Below are positions 12,001 through 20,300 of a DNA stretch of 44,464 bases, piece after piece. Source of the DNA: Trichoplax adhaerens (taxonomy: Eukaryota > Placozoa > Uniplacotomia > Trichoplacea > Trichoplacidae); the NCBI RefSeq assembly GCF_000150275.1, contig NW_002060973.1:509494-553957 (forward strand), written 5' to 3'. The notes beneath the pieces were generated by a model that searched no databases, had not been told where the DNA came from, and worked only from the letters and a program-made list of their open reading frames with translations. A program made the position numbers and the translations under genes. Numbering within the stretch: the stretch's first letter is position 1; each line of letters begins with the position of its first letter.

Positions 12001-14088
12001 TGGAAATATTCCGTGATAGGACATATCGTAATCTGACTATTCTGTATTAGTCATCAGATTTCTATGTTCATAAATACTGTTGTCGGCATGAAGGGAGCAG
12101 TAGCTAAAATTAATATCTAATTTAGTGAATGACTCCAAAGTTAATCGTACTAACTATGACTCATGAACTATTGAGGAAGAGTATATAGATACAGTATATC
12201 GTGTAATAAAGTGGATTCTTAAACTTAGTGTTTAACGTAAAGTACCAGGCGTCTAAGTCTTTGTGTAGTCTGCTAGTAGAGCAAAAGTGTTTCTGATAGT
12301 GCAGATATCGTTCCTTGATACGTGGTTCAAGAAATTAACTTATTGACGGTACATTACGGTATCTTGTTGCAAAGCTATTTTGTGACAATAACATAAATAG
12401 TTGCTTTCAGATATAGCTTCCTTCAGATTATTCTAATAATAAACTTCTTGAATACTTCTTAAATAATAAATTCTTAAATATTCTGTTTTGGTTAAAAAAT
12501 TTCAATTAGAGCCTCCACACGTGCTTATTTATGCTGTATAGTTCCCGCCAAAATTACTACATGCTCACCAACTCCGGATTTAGATTCAGCCTCAAGCTGT
12601 GAAAATATTCTTGCTCACATATCTTTACGTTTAGCTGTTTGGATAATGGGTATTGCAGCTTTTATAGGAAACATACTTGTTATTGCAGTACACCGTACCA
12701 ACGGCAATCAAAGGATGAGTAAAGCTACAGAACTCGTCTTCAGCAATTTAGCCCTATCAGATTTTTTAATGTCATTATATTTGTTTATTATTGGTGCTGC
12801 CGACGTAATTTATCGAGATCGTTACGCTCAACATGCTGAAGAATGGCTCAGTAGTCCAGCATGTTTTATTGCATCATTCTTAATATCTACGTCCAGTTTG
12901 ATGTCGGTCATTATGATGTTATTTATCAGCATCGATCGATATGCAATTACTGCTAATCCATTTGCATCATCAGATGAAAGATATAAACGAACCAAAATAG
13001 CATTAATAGTCGGATGGTTATTGACATGCACCTTTGTTGGTATACCAATTATAATGAGTATTAATCAAATTGGAGATAGGCGATTACATGAATTCAGTTC
13101 TATTTGCTCTCCGAGTAATCTAAGCGAAACATTCTTTTCGGCCTGGACATTTACTTTTGTTATAATACAGCTTTTTAGTTGGACTACCACACTTATAGTT
13201 TACGCGATGTTACTAGTTTCAGTACGTAAAACGCAACGATCAGTTCGTAGCAGTGCTCAATCTCGCAATTTTGCTATTGCAATTCGTTTATCATTAATTT
13301 TAATTACAGATTTAATTGCATGGTTACCAGTATATGTTATTTCTGCGATGGCTATAATTCAAGGGAGATTAAATATATTTACATTACAATTTGCAGTCAT
13401 TTTAGCTATACCACTAAATTCAGCGATTAATCCATACATTTATACAGCTACTGGGACAGCTTGCTTCAATCGATTAGTTACAAAGAGATCGAAAAGAAAA
13501 TCGGTACAATCTATACTAGGTCAAGGTACTGATATGAGTACATTTGTGAGCAGTGGTACCTTTGCAAAGCGCGGTAGGACAGGCAGAAATGTTACTCAAG
13601 CAAATACGCTTATTCAAGAAAACCGGAATACTACAGGTCTGAAAGCTATTAACACTTATTCGTACATATACAATGACGACGATAATTCTACATTAAAGCA
13701 AACAGTAAGTGAAAAAGCTGATCTTAATGAAAATAATATAATTGAATCCGATTTTGATTGTCTTTGCACTGATTCTCCTAAGCGAAGTCATATCGCACCT
13801 TCAGATATATCCGACGAAGCAGTAGCTACAATTAATAATGTGGATAGTCAAATCGATAGAAATTGTGAGAACCAATTAATTAATGATGAAGACGATCTTT
13901 TACGTCATAGTGGTGATATAAATACTTGTAATGATGATGTTAGAGATACTGAAGGTGTCACAAATCTTGCGTTTAATAGCAGCGAGGGTTCGAATACAGC
14001 AGGATCTGAAATTAATGGGCACAAATTTCTTAGCAATGAAGAGAATACAAATAGTCAATCAATTGACAGTAACCAAAGCTTTGAATAG
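1..14088 (+). CDS. Gene A: giant LRR-containing G-protein-coupled receptor (LGR), 3' part, spliced model
   Basis: This is the downstream part of a receptor gene whose 5' end lies before the window. Twenty-eight exons of 66-123 nt each encode one leucine-rich repeat, and the last exon (12510-14088) encodes a Cys hinge, seven helices and a cytoplasmic tail. Joining all 29 exons keeps one open frame of 1,223 residues to a TAG at 14086-14088. Every internal intron is phase 2, the classical arrangement for LGR ectodomains. The hinge (YLCC..., then CSP, D, SS, CEN) and the segment around TM2-TM3 look like relaxin-receptor/GRL101-type (type C) LGRs; this assignment comes from remembered family motifs, not an alignment. 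The product should be a plasma-membrane receptor with an extracellular LRR ligand-binding face. Comparison with gene B predicts about 30 further LRR exons, a cap exon and a signal exon upstream. Ligand and G protein are unknown. No broken exon was found. Confidence 0.85.
66..137 (+). CDS. Gene A exon A1, LRR
   Basis: 72 nt after TTTTAG. Reads YLSSNEIKYI with F and L at the later consensus sites. Donor GTATGT. Partner B31 (34839-34910) uses the same variant donor; 12 of 24 residues are identical. Confidence 0.88.
220..291 (+). CDS. Gene A exon A2, LRR
   Basis: 72 nt after TTTCCAG. Core NINNNYLTSL. 17 of 24 residues match partner B32 (35417-35488). Confidence 0.88.
507..578 (+). CDS. Gene A exon A3, LRR
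   Basis: 72 nt. Core LLDENQLTII. The uncommon donor GTTAGT is shared with partner B33 (35647-35718). Confidence 0.87.
662..733 (+). CDS. Gene A exon A4, LRR
   Basis: 72 nt after AAATTAG. Core SLRSNKIEVIQSEAF. Donor GTAAGG. Partner B34 (35810-35881). Confidence 0.88.
915..986 (+). CDS. Gene A exon A5, LRR
   Basis: 72 nt. Core WLDGNPLYHLLDLP. The Trp at the first consensus Leu site is kept in partner B35 (36086-36157). Confidence 0.88.
1133..1207 (+). CDS. Gene A exon A6, divergent LRR
   Basis: 75 nt. Core GLSKTKMSKIDMAC; the second half lacks the usual F..L pattern and has a Cys. The same length and Cys occur in partner B36 (36260-36334). Confidence 0.82.
1208..1925. other. Long intron with probable decayed LTR
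   Basis: 718 bp, against 338 bp for the matching gene B intron. The extra stretch, about 1339-1844, begins TGTAACG and ends in GTTCGCAAAGC, which resembles a worn minus-strand copy of the beta LTR. Boundaries and identity are uncertain. Confidence 0.35.
1926..1991 (+). CDS. Gene A exon A7, short LRR
   Basis: 66 nt (22 residues). Core DFSNNLMREIKISGC with a second Cys four residues on. Donor GTAATT. Partner B37 (36673-36738) is also 66 nt. Confidence 0.84.
2181..2252 (+). CDS. Gene A exon A8, LRR
   Basis: 72 nt after TTTTTCAG. Core NISSNRFTTDKSLSF, with a Cys near the end. Partner B38 (36913-36984). Confidence 0.86.
2253..3048. other. Long intron with unresolved insertion
   Basis: 796 bp, against 258 bp in gene B, so about 540 bp was gained in A or lost in B. 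An open frame at 2517-2750 has low-complexity content and no recognisable domain. I found no clear terminal repeats or target duplication. Confidence 0.4.
3049..3129 (+). CDS. Gene A exon A9, extended LRR
   Basis: 81 nt (27 residues). Core DISKNRIPKLSSDFFSTLQD with a three-residue extension. Donor GTATGT. Partner B39 (37243-37323) is also 81 nt. Confidence 0.86.
3253..3324 (+). CDS. Gene A exon A10, LRR
   Basis: 72 nt. Core NISRNRLEYIRSDIFYP. Donor GTAAGG. Partner B40 (37425-37496). Confidence 0.88.
3677..3742 (+). CDS. Gene A exon A11, short LRR
   Basis: 66 nt. Core NIQDNRLDKLDFIQPL. Partner B41 (38608-38673) is also 66 nt. Confidence 0.86.
4006..4077 (+). CDS. Gene A exon A12, LRR
   Basis: 72 nt. 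The acceptor is the AG at 4004-4005; using the next AG (4009-4010) would give a stop. The chosen frame reads SASKNRISSLKSRYFQNL and aligns base for base with B42 (40139-40210). Confidence 0.84.
4237..4308 (+). CDS. Gene A exon A13, LRR
   Basis: 72 nt. Core DFSFNEIVSLKNGIFEGC. Partner B43 (40363-40434). Confidence 0.88.
4439..4510 (+). CDS. Gene A exon A14, LRR
   Basis: 72 nt. Core NLNHNKISTIENETFRGL. Donor GTATGC. Partner B44 (40574-40645). Confidence 0.89.
4635..4706 (+). CDS. Gene A exon A15, LRR
   Basis: 72 nt. Core DIGYNRMISLKGIF. Partner B45 (40747-40818). Confidence 0.88.
4926..4997 (+). CDS. Gene A exon A16, LRR
   Basis: 72 nt. Core KCDGNLISSLAGSPFYNL. 22 of 24 residues match B46 (41037-41108), one of the best kept repeats in the pair. 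Confidence 0.88.
5132..5203 (+). CDS. Gene A exon A17, LRR
   Basis: 72 nt. Core SLDYNQIIDIANDSFTNL, with an N-glycosylation sequon NDS. Partner B47 (41237-41308). Confidence 0.89.
5300..5365 (+). CDS. Gene A exon A18, short LRR
   Basis: 66 nt. Core SINNNKLSGLSCSSIYKT. Donor GTACGT. Partner B48 (41435-41500) is also 66 nt. Confidence 0.87.
5527..5601 (+). CDS. Gene A exon A19, LRR
   Basis: 75 nt. Core KINHNNISYISPSCNETF, with a sequon NET. Partner B49 (41656-41730). Confidence 0.87.
5602..6331. other. Long intron with unresolved insertion
   Basis: 730 bp, against 129 bp in gene B, implying about 600 bp of gained sequence. It is AT-rich with no open frame of note. I could not identify termini or a relative elsewhere in the window. 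Confidence 0.4.
6332..6418 (+). CDS. Gene A exon A20, extended LRR
   Basis: 87 nt (29 residues). Core DISYNNLVSNGIKVY, ending in a KLPP stretch. 23 of 29 residues match B50 (41860-41946), also 87 nt. Confidence 0.85.
6553..6624 (+). CDS. Gene A exon A21, LRR
   Basis: 72 nt. Core LLAGNNITSLPNSFMKW, with a sequon NIT. Partner B51 (42083-42154). Confidence 0.88.
7908..8348 (+). repeat. Solo LTR, family alpha, copy 1
   Basis: 441 bp, starting TGTCACAAACC and ending GTGACA, flanked by an exact 5-bp duplication CTTGG (7903-7907 and 8349-8353). A TATATA box lies at 8077-8082. TG...CA ends with a 5-bp duplication are the signature of an LTR retrotransposon. No internal region adjoins it, so it is a solo LTR left by recombination. 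The 3' end holds a hairpin, CACGGTA/TACCGTG with loop GTTCG (8327-8345). Confidence 0.85.
8719..8882 (-). repeat. Repeat shared with the intergenic region, possible further LTR
   Basis: Contains stretches nearly identical to about 15665-15815, including AGAAGAGCAGAATACTTT and a following TTTATCCTTT. It ends GCGACA at 8882, which would be a 5' end (TGTCGC) on the minus strand. The other terminus was not found. A 67-codon minus-strand frame here is not treated as a gene. Confidence 0.45.
9512..9634 (+). CDS. Gene A exon A22, LRR with Cys-bounded loop
   Basis: 123 nt (41 residues), the longest LRR exon. It opens with a normal core SIGHNKLSISAIKQI, then inserts a loop bounded by two Cys (ITNYC ... 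AKCF) that could form a disulfide-closed hairpin on the LRR surface. Partner B52 (42839-42964) is 126 nt and keeps both Cys, while the loop between them has changed. Confidence 0.86.
9784..9858 (+). CDS. Gene A exon A23, LRR
   Basis: 75 nt. Core DLSYSRLTEIPSNAF. Partner B53 (43103-43177). Confidence 0.88.
9859..10544. other. Long intron, nothing recognised
   Basis: 686 bp, against 315 bp in gene B. AT-rich, with no exon, LTR end or RNA gene that I can support. Confidence 0.5.
10545..10622 (+). CDS. Gene A exon A24, LRR
   Basis: 78 nt. Core NLTNNAIKHIDASVIF. Partner B54 (43493-43570) has the same length. Confidence 0.88.
10749..10820 (+). CDS. Gene A exon A25, LRR
   Basis: 72 nt. Core NLANNLITTITNRHNVQF. 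Partner B55 (44022-44093). Confidence 0.86.
10923..11000 (+). CDS. Gene A exon A26, LRR
   Basis: 78 nt. Core NLNQNKLSNICGRSNV. Weak donor GTAATA. 23 of 26 residues match B56 (44179-44256), which also has a weak donor (GTTAAG). Confidence 0.86.
11082..11153 (+). CDS. Gene A exon A27, LRR
   Basis: 72 nt. Core YLDFNKVRILTNRCF. 19 of 24 residues match B57 (44347-44418). Confidence 0.88.
11329..11400 (+). CDS. Gene A exon A28, last LRR before the hinge
   Basis: 72 nt after ATCAG. Core SFRSNPLALLSDISFYG, ending LKTV across the splice. The split codon GT|A joins in frame to the hinge exon at 12510. The spacing from this repeat to the hinge Cys pair resembles that in relaxin-type receptors. Its gene B counterpart should lie just past 44464. 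Confidence 0.84.
11401..12509. other. Intron before the 7TM exon
   Basis: 1,109 bp. Most of its 3' half is the beta LTR at 11758-12387. The remainder is AT-rich and holds no supported exon. Confidence 0.6.
11758..12387 (-). repeat. Solo LTR, family beta, copy 1
   Basis: 630 bp, minus orientation (its 5' end is at 12387). Ends are TGTGACA and TGTGACA on the plus strand, flanked by ATGAC (11753-11757) and ATAAC (12388-12392), a 4/5 target duplication. It is the reverse complement relative of 19715-20336. A frame at 11845-12036 and its relative in the other copy reflect shared repeat ancestry, not a gene. Confidence 0.8.
12510..14088 (+). CDS. Gene A exon A29: hinge, seven-transmembrane domain and cytoplasmic tail
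   Basis: The exon starts at 12510 (acceptor TCAATTAG) because phase 2 and the open frame upstream of the internal Met 12646 demand it; that Met lies inside TM1 and is not the start. Hinge: YLCC, then CSP, DSASSCEN. Counting Met 12646 as residue 1: TM1 with GN 8-9; TM2 with LALSD (Asp 39); Cys 73 and Cys 154, the expected extracellular disulfide; IDRY 96-99 closing TM3; GW 123-124 in TM4; TM5 about 166-192; TM6 with DLIAWLP 222-228, where the family usually has CWxP; TM7 with NPYIY 262-266. These are class A rhodopsin motifs, and the TM2-TM3 stretch (YLFIIG, QHAEEW) recalls relaxin-family LGRs. The roughly 200-residue tail is basic near the membrane (KRSKRKS) and then rich in Asn, Asp, Glu and Ser. 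It should activate a heterotrimeric G protein, type unknown. Confidence 0.93.
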
Positions 14089-14720
14089 GCTTATTATAAA
14101 CATATTCATCATCAACAGTTTGAAGCAAACTATTTAAGACTAAATGTTTACAATGACATTGATTCGTTTTCATAATGGCTTAAAGACACTTGATTTTTGC
14201 GAAGAATTGCAATTATATTTTAGCACTCCTTGATCAATCGCACTGCAGCAATAAAAATAAAGTAAATCTCGGCATATTTTGGGAAGTAAATACCGAATAT
14301 CAACCATTCCAACTATTCCTTAACGTTCATTATTTCGATAATATCGCATCACGAATGATAATAATGTTTTTTATAATTCTAATGCTTACAGCCGTCTGTA
14401 CTTACTTTGAGTGGTTAGTCAGCATAAAATATCGGCTACTGATATCTGTATGGCTTATTTAGTATGATTGTGTTTCAATGTCAGTCGTGACAGCCACATT
14501 GTGCTTTACTTCACATTGCGAATACACTTAAACACAACTCACATTACTATTGCAATAATCTATGTAATGGAGTGAAGCTTACAAGAAACTGTAGTTCTTT
14601 TGTAATTTTGAGAAGACACTTTATCACACCATAATAAATAAATATGCATTATACGTACATTTTATTCTAGATAATATATGTACTTTGTACGAAATTTAAC
14701 CTAATAAAGCTTTACCTGCT
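14089..14720 (+). other. Probable 3' UTR of gene A with candidate poly(A) signals
   Basis: AATAAA hexamers occur at 14250-14255, 14633-14638 and 14703-14708. The 90-codon frame at 14190-14462 follows the stop in another frame, has no start context or homologue in the window, and is not called. The true cleavage site cannot be read from sequence alone. Confidence 0.5.
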
Positions 14721-15096
14721 ATTCTAATCTGACGTTTTTTATATTTAGTTTGCTTCGCTACTATTAATAACGAATACTAAATGCCTTTTACTGAGTAACT
14801 ATCTAAAATTGCTTAACTACCGTTCCTGCAAGCGCAGCAACTACTATGATAGCTTCAATCACAATTCCTGCAACGCTTTCGGAACTCATCTCACCACAGA
14901 GACAAATCCTTTCATAAAAGCTTTGATATCGTTTAAAACCTCCATTTACTTAAAACAGTATACAAATTTGTTTCATACTTAGGCATACAACAAAGCAATA
15001 TCCCAGTGATAATGAAAAAGTACAAGTACATACCGTACGCGAAATATAATGAGCATGGATTCTAATAGTAGTATAATAAAATGATCAGTATGTAGT
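14721..15096. other. Intergenic, nothing recognised
   Basis: AT-rich spacer between the gene A 3' UTR and an alpha LTR. No open frame or RNA gene supported. Confidence 0.5.
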
Positions 15097-15472
15097 TGTC
15101 ACAAACCAGCCTTATGATAAGGTTTACGCAAATAAATCCCTAAGTTTTAAAAATTTCGGGATTCAATTTCCCTGGAAAACTCATGAAAACTTCGACGCCT
15201 TGCTTCTATGTTACAAAACTAGAACTTATTTTATTTAGTGATCTGCCGAGCTTAAATACCTTTCGGCATAGTATTAGCCATAGTTACAGTTGCAAGAGCT
15301 CTTGCACGATATCCATCCATTCAGTAAGGATTGTACTACAGTAAAGCCTATGTTTTACCGTAATACACTTTAACTTAAGTGATTTTTACTCAAAGTAGCT
15401 AATTGTAATTACCATATATAAATTTTAATTCGCAAAATATAGTCATTTAATTCTCCAGTTCGTACCGTGATA
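15097..15472 (+). repeat. Solo LTR, family alpha, copy 2
   Basis: 376 bp from TGTCACAAACC to a worn GTGATA. Flanks GTAGT (15092-15096) and GTCGT (15473-15477) form a 4/5 target duplication. It is shorter than copy 1 through internal deletion, and its terminal hairpin is lost, so it looks older. Confidence 0.78.
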
Positions 15473-17059
15473 GTCGTTGTTACACCACTAATATTCCATC
15501 AATTACTAGTAGCATTGATTGATTAATTATTTGTGTCGCAGTAGATTTTTGCTTACTTAGCTTCGGCACACTAAACTTTCGTTTTTGACTCTTAATCACG
15601 AACGTTGCTGTTCAGTAACTAATTTTACACTTTTCACGAGTAAATAGCGTTGGTCGTATTATTTGGAATAAAGCAAAAGTAGCTCGATATAGGGAAATTT
15701 TTCTATGTGACTGCATTCAAGTAGGGTAATTCTAGGTCGAACCTAGAATAGGAGTTGATAGTAACAACTTAGAAGAGCAGAATACTTTACTTTATCCTTT
15801 TTCAGAAGAGTACTCGTGGCAATAATATAAGTTGATAGAAACGAAATAAATGATATCTTAGAGTCAAGATTTTATTGCAAAGTAGGCGTTAACTGCTATA
15901 AAATTACAATTTGACAAGTGATTACAAGCTTCAAGTCGTTATGAAAGCCAATTTATCACTGCGTGTGTTTCACAATCACACTTATGACACAGTCTTCACT
16001 AGTTTCTAAGACCATTTACTTTTACTTATTCAACTTTATTATTATGGATATTGTATCAAATCCTAAAATATTGTGCTCTGCATTAGTTATCTGCACTATA
16101 AATGCTACTAATTTCTGCTTCGCTTTTCTTTGAATGTTAAATTTCATGCTAGTACTTTCTCGTATTACTTCACGACTATTTACAAGCTGTTCTACCGTAA
16201 CTGCCATGGCCAACGCCATTACATTCTAAAACAAAGTATCCCCTTCCTAATAAAGCCTTTTTGCAATTCTTTGCATGGCATCATATGTTGTTTTACTTTA
16301 TTTAATTTGATTTAAAATATCAATTAAATGGATTCGGCCTATTACACTGCTATAAATTCAGTTTTCGGCTTAAAGTCTAACGTCAGTCACTTAATATTAT
16401 TATTACTGAACAATATAAAAAATATGGTCAGTGCGATCAGATCGGTCAAATTGTATTGTAAACAATTTTTATTCATGAACAATTTTATGCATTGTGGAAA
16501 AGAATCTAGGAAATCTTCTCTTACATTAAGTACATGAAGTAATTTTTACAAATTTTACTGCCAAAATTTCGTAACTATGTCTTGCTATTAAGCATTTAAT
16601 AGTTTCTTAACGTCTTCATCATATTGAAGCAAATAAAGTGAGAAAGAGTTTCTACTTATGAATAGATGAACTATTGCATTTTCTTTGAATAATGAAATTA
16701 TTTTTTTTGATTAAATTTGAAAGGTGTAACATTCAATACAGATTGGCAGATGCCACAGCAATTCAAGTATGCCTCCTCATTAGATATTATAGTAATATTT
16801 AATTTAGGTAAATTTTGATAATTCTAAAATTAATGATTAATTTTAAAAGTATATGGTAGCTAATATTAATCGACTTCCAGCCAAATTTTACAATTTTAAA
16901 TAGCTTAAAAGTAGACTATACGGTATATGTTATTATGAAAATATTTCATAAATGAACGTAACACAAACTAACTGTCTAAATTAAGTTAGGCATTACATAT
17001 CTGTGCTTTGACTAGTGAATTTGAATGATAAATTGCAATAGCTAAATTGATTTAATTGA
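15473..17059. other. Intergenic region with one shared repeat
   Basis: About 15665-15815 matches the repeat at 8719-8882. The remainder, including small frames on both strands at 16022-16537, has no codon pattern, splice structure or domain that I recognise. Confidence 0.45.
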
Positions 17060-17313
17060 AGGCTGGTGTTGCTAATTATAAATTTTAACTACTATAGAAA
17101 CGTATGCGAAACCAATATATAGTGTGATAAAGTTAGTTCTTATGTTTAGTTTTTAACACGAATTAAAGGCGTACTTGTTGTGGTAAGCGCGTAGAATTAG
17201 GAACAAGTATTTCCAAGAATTTCTTAATCGGACTTGATGCCCAAATACCTAGTTCAGAGACAAGATCACAGATTCGTTTTCCAGTAATCTTATTTTAAAA
17301 CTAATTTGTGTTA
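17060..17313 (-). repeat. Decayed beta LTR fragment just upstream of gene B
   Basis: Approximate limits. It follows the minus-oriented beta copies in order: a tail like GTGATAAAGTTAGTTCTTA, then TTTAACACGAATTAAAGGCG, and an end AACTAATTTGTGTTAGCA where intact copies have TTTTGTGACA. It stops about ten bases before the start codon of gene B, so the gene's leader or proximal promoter may be of LTR origin. Confidence 0.5.
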
Positions 17314-17323
17314 GCAAGGCAAA

Positions 17324-17387
17324 ATGAAACTTCTTAATACGTTAATCTGGCTAATCATTTTCTCAAGCTGCAAGCTACAAGTTTTAG
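17324..17387 (+). CDS. Gene B exon 1, signal peptide
   Basis: The start ATG has A at -3. It reads MKLLNTLIWLIIFSSC and then KLQVL, a charged start plus hydrophobic core typical of a signal peptide. The donor G|GTAAGA leaves phase 1. The cap exon at 21111 begins with two bases completing that codon (Ala), giving VLAVSPC, a plausible cleavage region. Joining over a 3.7-kb intron is inferred from phase and content only. The frame also runs unspliced to a stop at about 17490. Confidence 0.65.
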
Positions 17388-20300
17388 GTAAGAACTTTTT
17401 AGGCTCAATATTTCCATTCATAATCAAGCTCAAAATAAGTGCTGCAGTGACTGCAATGGAGGGTTCGATGCGTCGGATGATGCGTGTTTAGTCACCATAC
17501 AGAGTATTGTACAAGGAGTTTAAGATAAGAGACTACTTTATTGTAAAGATAGAAATTAAGGTACAGTGTGAGAGCTAGCGTAGATCAACATACAAGCTGT
17601 CGTGAAGCAGCGCGTAAAATACTAAGGCACAAATAGTTCTAGGGTAGAAAATGCCAGCATTTATATCTATTGAGTTAGAGTACTTGCATAGAACAGGATT
17701 GTAGAACTAGATATAAGAAATTCCATAACAGGTTACAGAATAGCGGATGATCGTAGAAAATTGTGAGGACTGTAATCGCCAAATGCAACAAGCTATATTT
17801 GAATGTAGAGCAAACAGTTTGTGAATTTGTCTATATTTAAGAGCAAAACAAAATATCTATATTTAAGGGTAGCTTACAGTTACAGTACAATCCCAAATAC
17901 ACTACATTGACAGAAAAGCGAAAAATTTTCTCATTCTAGTCTTCGAAATATAAAGTATCGATACCAAATTACAGAGCAAAGCTGCAGATTAGGTCCGACC
18001 ATATTTTGCTTTCATATATAAAATTTATCGTTGTAGAATTAAATACATCATAGATTATTGGCACGTATAATTCAGATTATCTTACTTTATGTTTTTTAAA
18101 TGAAATGTAGATAAAATACGAGCACTATAGTATATTTACCAGATTGTCAAAATTTCGATATAAATATCTGAAAGATTAAATTGCTTACCAGCGCAACAGA
18201 GATGCCAACAAACGGTATCTTCAATGCCATCATTTCGTTAGTTTTGTGTCATTATTTCTCTACCTTTATAATATCCAATGTATCATAGAAGGCATACTTA
18301 TCTTAGCCGCTATAAAAAAGTTCAGACCACATTTCAAGACCTATGTTCTATAATTTATTAAATAAGATAAAGTAATCGAAATAAATGTATACGAAAGTTT
18401 GCAGTAATTCGAAATTGTGCTAATCATATTAATTTTAGTATACAAGTCAGTATAAATGCAACCTTCACTTCTACCCTATATTATTATATTAAGTAGATTT
18501 TGTATTCTCTTAAGTTCAGAATCCGCTGACTCAAAATTTGAGTTATTAAATTTGAGCAAATTTCAAACCGACACAAAATAGATCAGCATCGCGTGTAGCT
18601 TAGAAGTATCGTCTATTACTTTTCCACCGATCAGGGAAGAATTCTCTTTGTTTCTTTATAAGAACATAAAAACAGCTAAGATACATTAAATATCAATTTA
18701 TAGGCTTTTTGTAAACAATTCCATATAACTATCCAAATCATATTCAAGATTTCCTTTACAGTATTCTGATAATAAAGACAAAATTAGTATGTAGTTCAAA
18801 AAAGTAATTTTATACGGCTGGCAGCTACAACTTATTACAGACATAGTAACAGCTTAAATACTCTATTACAATTTACCAGTGATTATCTTGTCACGAAAGT
18901 AATCTTCATGACGTGTACTTTATTTCTATGTTACGTTTTATATATGTTTATATCTCAGAAATATTTTACGGTCTCCTTAGTTGCAACTTTAGTAGTTAAC
19001 AGTTGATATCCTTAATTTAGAATTAGATAAATTAAATTAGCCATTGCCAACCAGTTAAGCCTTATTGTATCTATCATCTCCAAGGTTGTTAAGGTTCAAA
19101 GTATAATTCCCAAGTTTAGGGGAAATGTCTTATTATGATAGCTTAATATGTATCTATCACTAGTTAGCCTTCGAGAGCTGACCAAAACTATATTATCCAC
19201 TCCAACTTGATCTCAGTTTCAATCTCAAAGTGCTGCAGTAGTAGAAACTAACTTATTCCAATATCCACCGCTAGTAAGAGATAAACAATAGCGTTTACAG
19301 TTAAGGCCTTTGTTAAACCAGAAAATAGGAATAGCACAGTATTTCTAACTACAACTTAAAGGAGACTTTCTTTTAAGTAAGATATCTAGCCCTTTATATA
19401 GTTTTATGACTTTACGCCGTACATACAGGTGCTAAGGCTAGTTTATATCCAATGTAATATAATTACTATAATCTTATAAATCTTACAACATTAATACTAA
19501 CAGCGCATTAAGATGTTATTTTACCGTAGTAAAGCTCGTTAATTAATCGTATTTATCACATCAGCTACTTATTACTTCTCCAAGGTGGCACAAATAAATA
19601 TTTGGCCTCCGCCATCTTAGTTATTGCTAACATGCTATATGCATGCTCTAGTTATCGATTAACCATTTATAATTTTCTTAGCTTAGCATATTATCAGTCT
19701 AACAATGACGTAAGTGTCACAAAACAGCTTTGCAAGAAGATAACCTAACATACGATCAATAAGTCAATCCCTTGAACTATGTGTTAAGGAATAATATCTG
19801 TACTATTAGAAAACTTTCGCTCTACTAGCAGACTACACAAAGACTTAGATGCATCGTATTTTACGTTAAACACCAAGTTTAAAAATTAATTTTATAATAC
19901 GATACATTGCGTTTATATACTCTCCCTCAATAATTTACGAGTCATGGTTAGTACGATTAACTTTGGAATCATTCACTGAATTAGACATTAATTTTAGCTA
20001 TTGCTCGAAAATAACAGTATTTACGAACATAGAAATCTGATGACTAAACACAGAATAGTCTGACTACGATATGTCCTATCGCGAGACATTTCCACGATAA
20101 TTTACAATCTACCATAAGTAAGTTACAATCACAATGATTCGAACTGTAAGTAAATAACTCGCATTCCATAATATAACTATTAATTTCAGTATATGTATAT
20201 ATGCTACTGTCATATAAAGCCAGTGCTACATTAAAATACCGTATATCCAAATTAGAAGTTAACTAAATAAGGATAAGCTAACAAAATTATCTTAACATAT

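Noticed and set aside
11845-12036. 63-codon frame with a similar protein on the minus strand at 20044-20250
   Set aside because: Similarity comes from both being copies of the beta LTR. The third copy (34099-34667) has the frame broken.
14190-14462. 90-codon frame after the gene A stop
   Set aside because: It is in the probable 3' UTR, in a different frame, with no recognisable domain.
16022-16537. Three small frames on both strands in the intergenic region
   Set aside because: They overlap each other, are AT-rich, have low information content and show no splice or promoter context.
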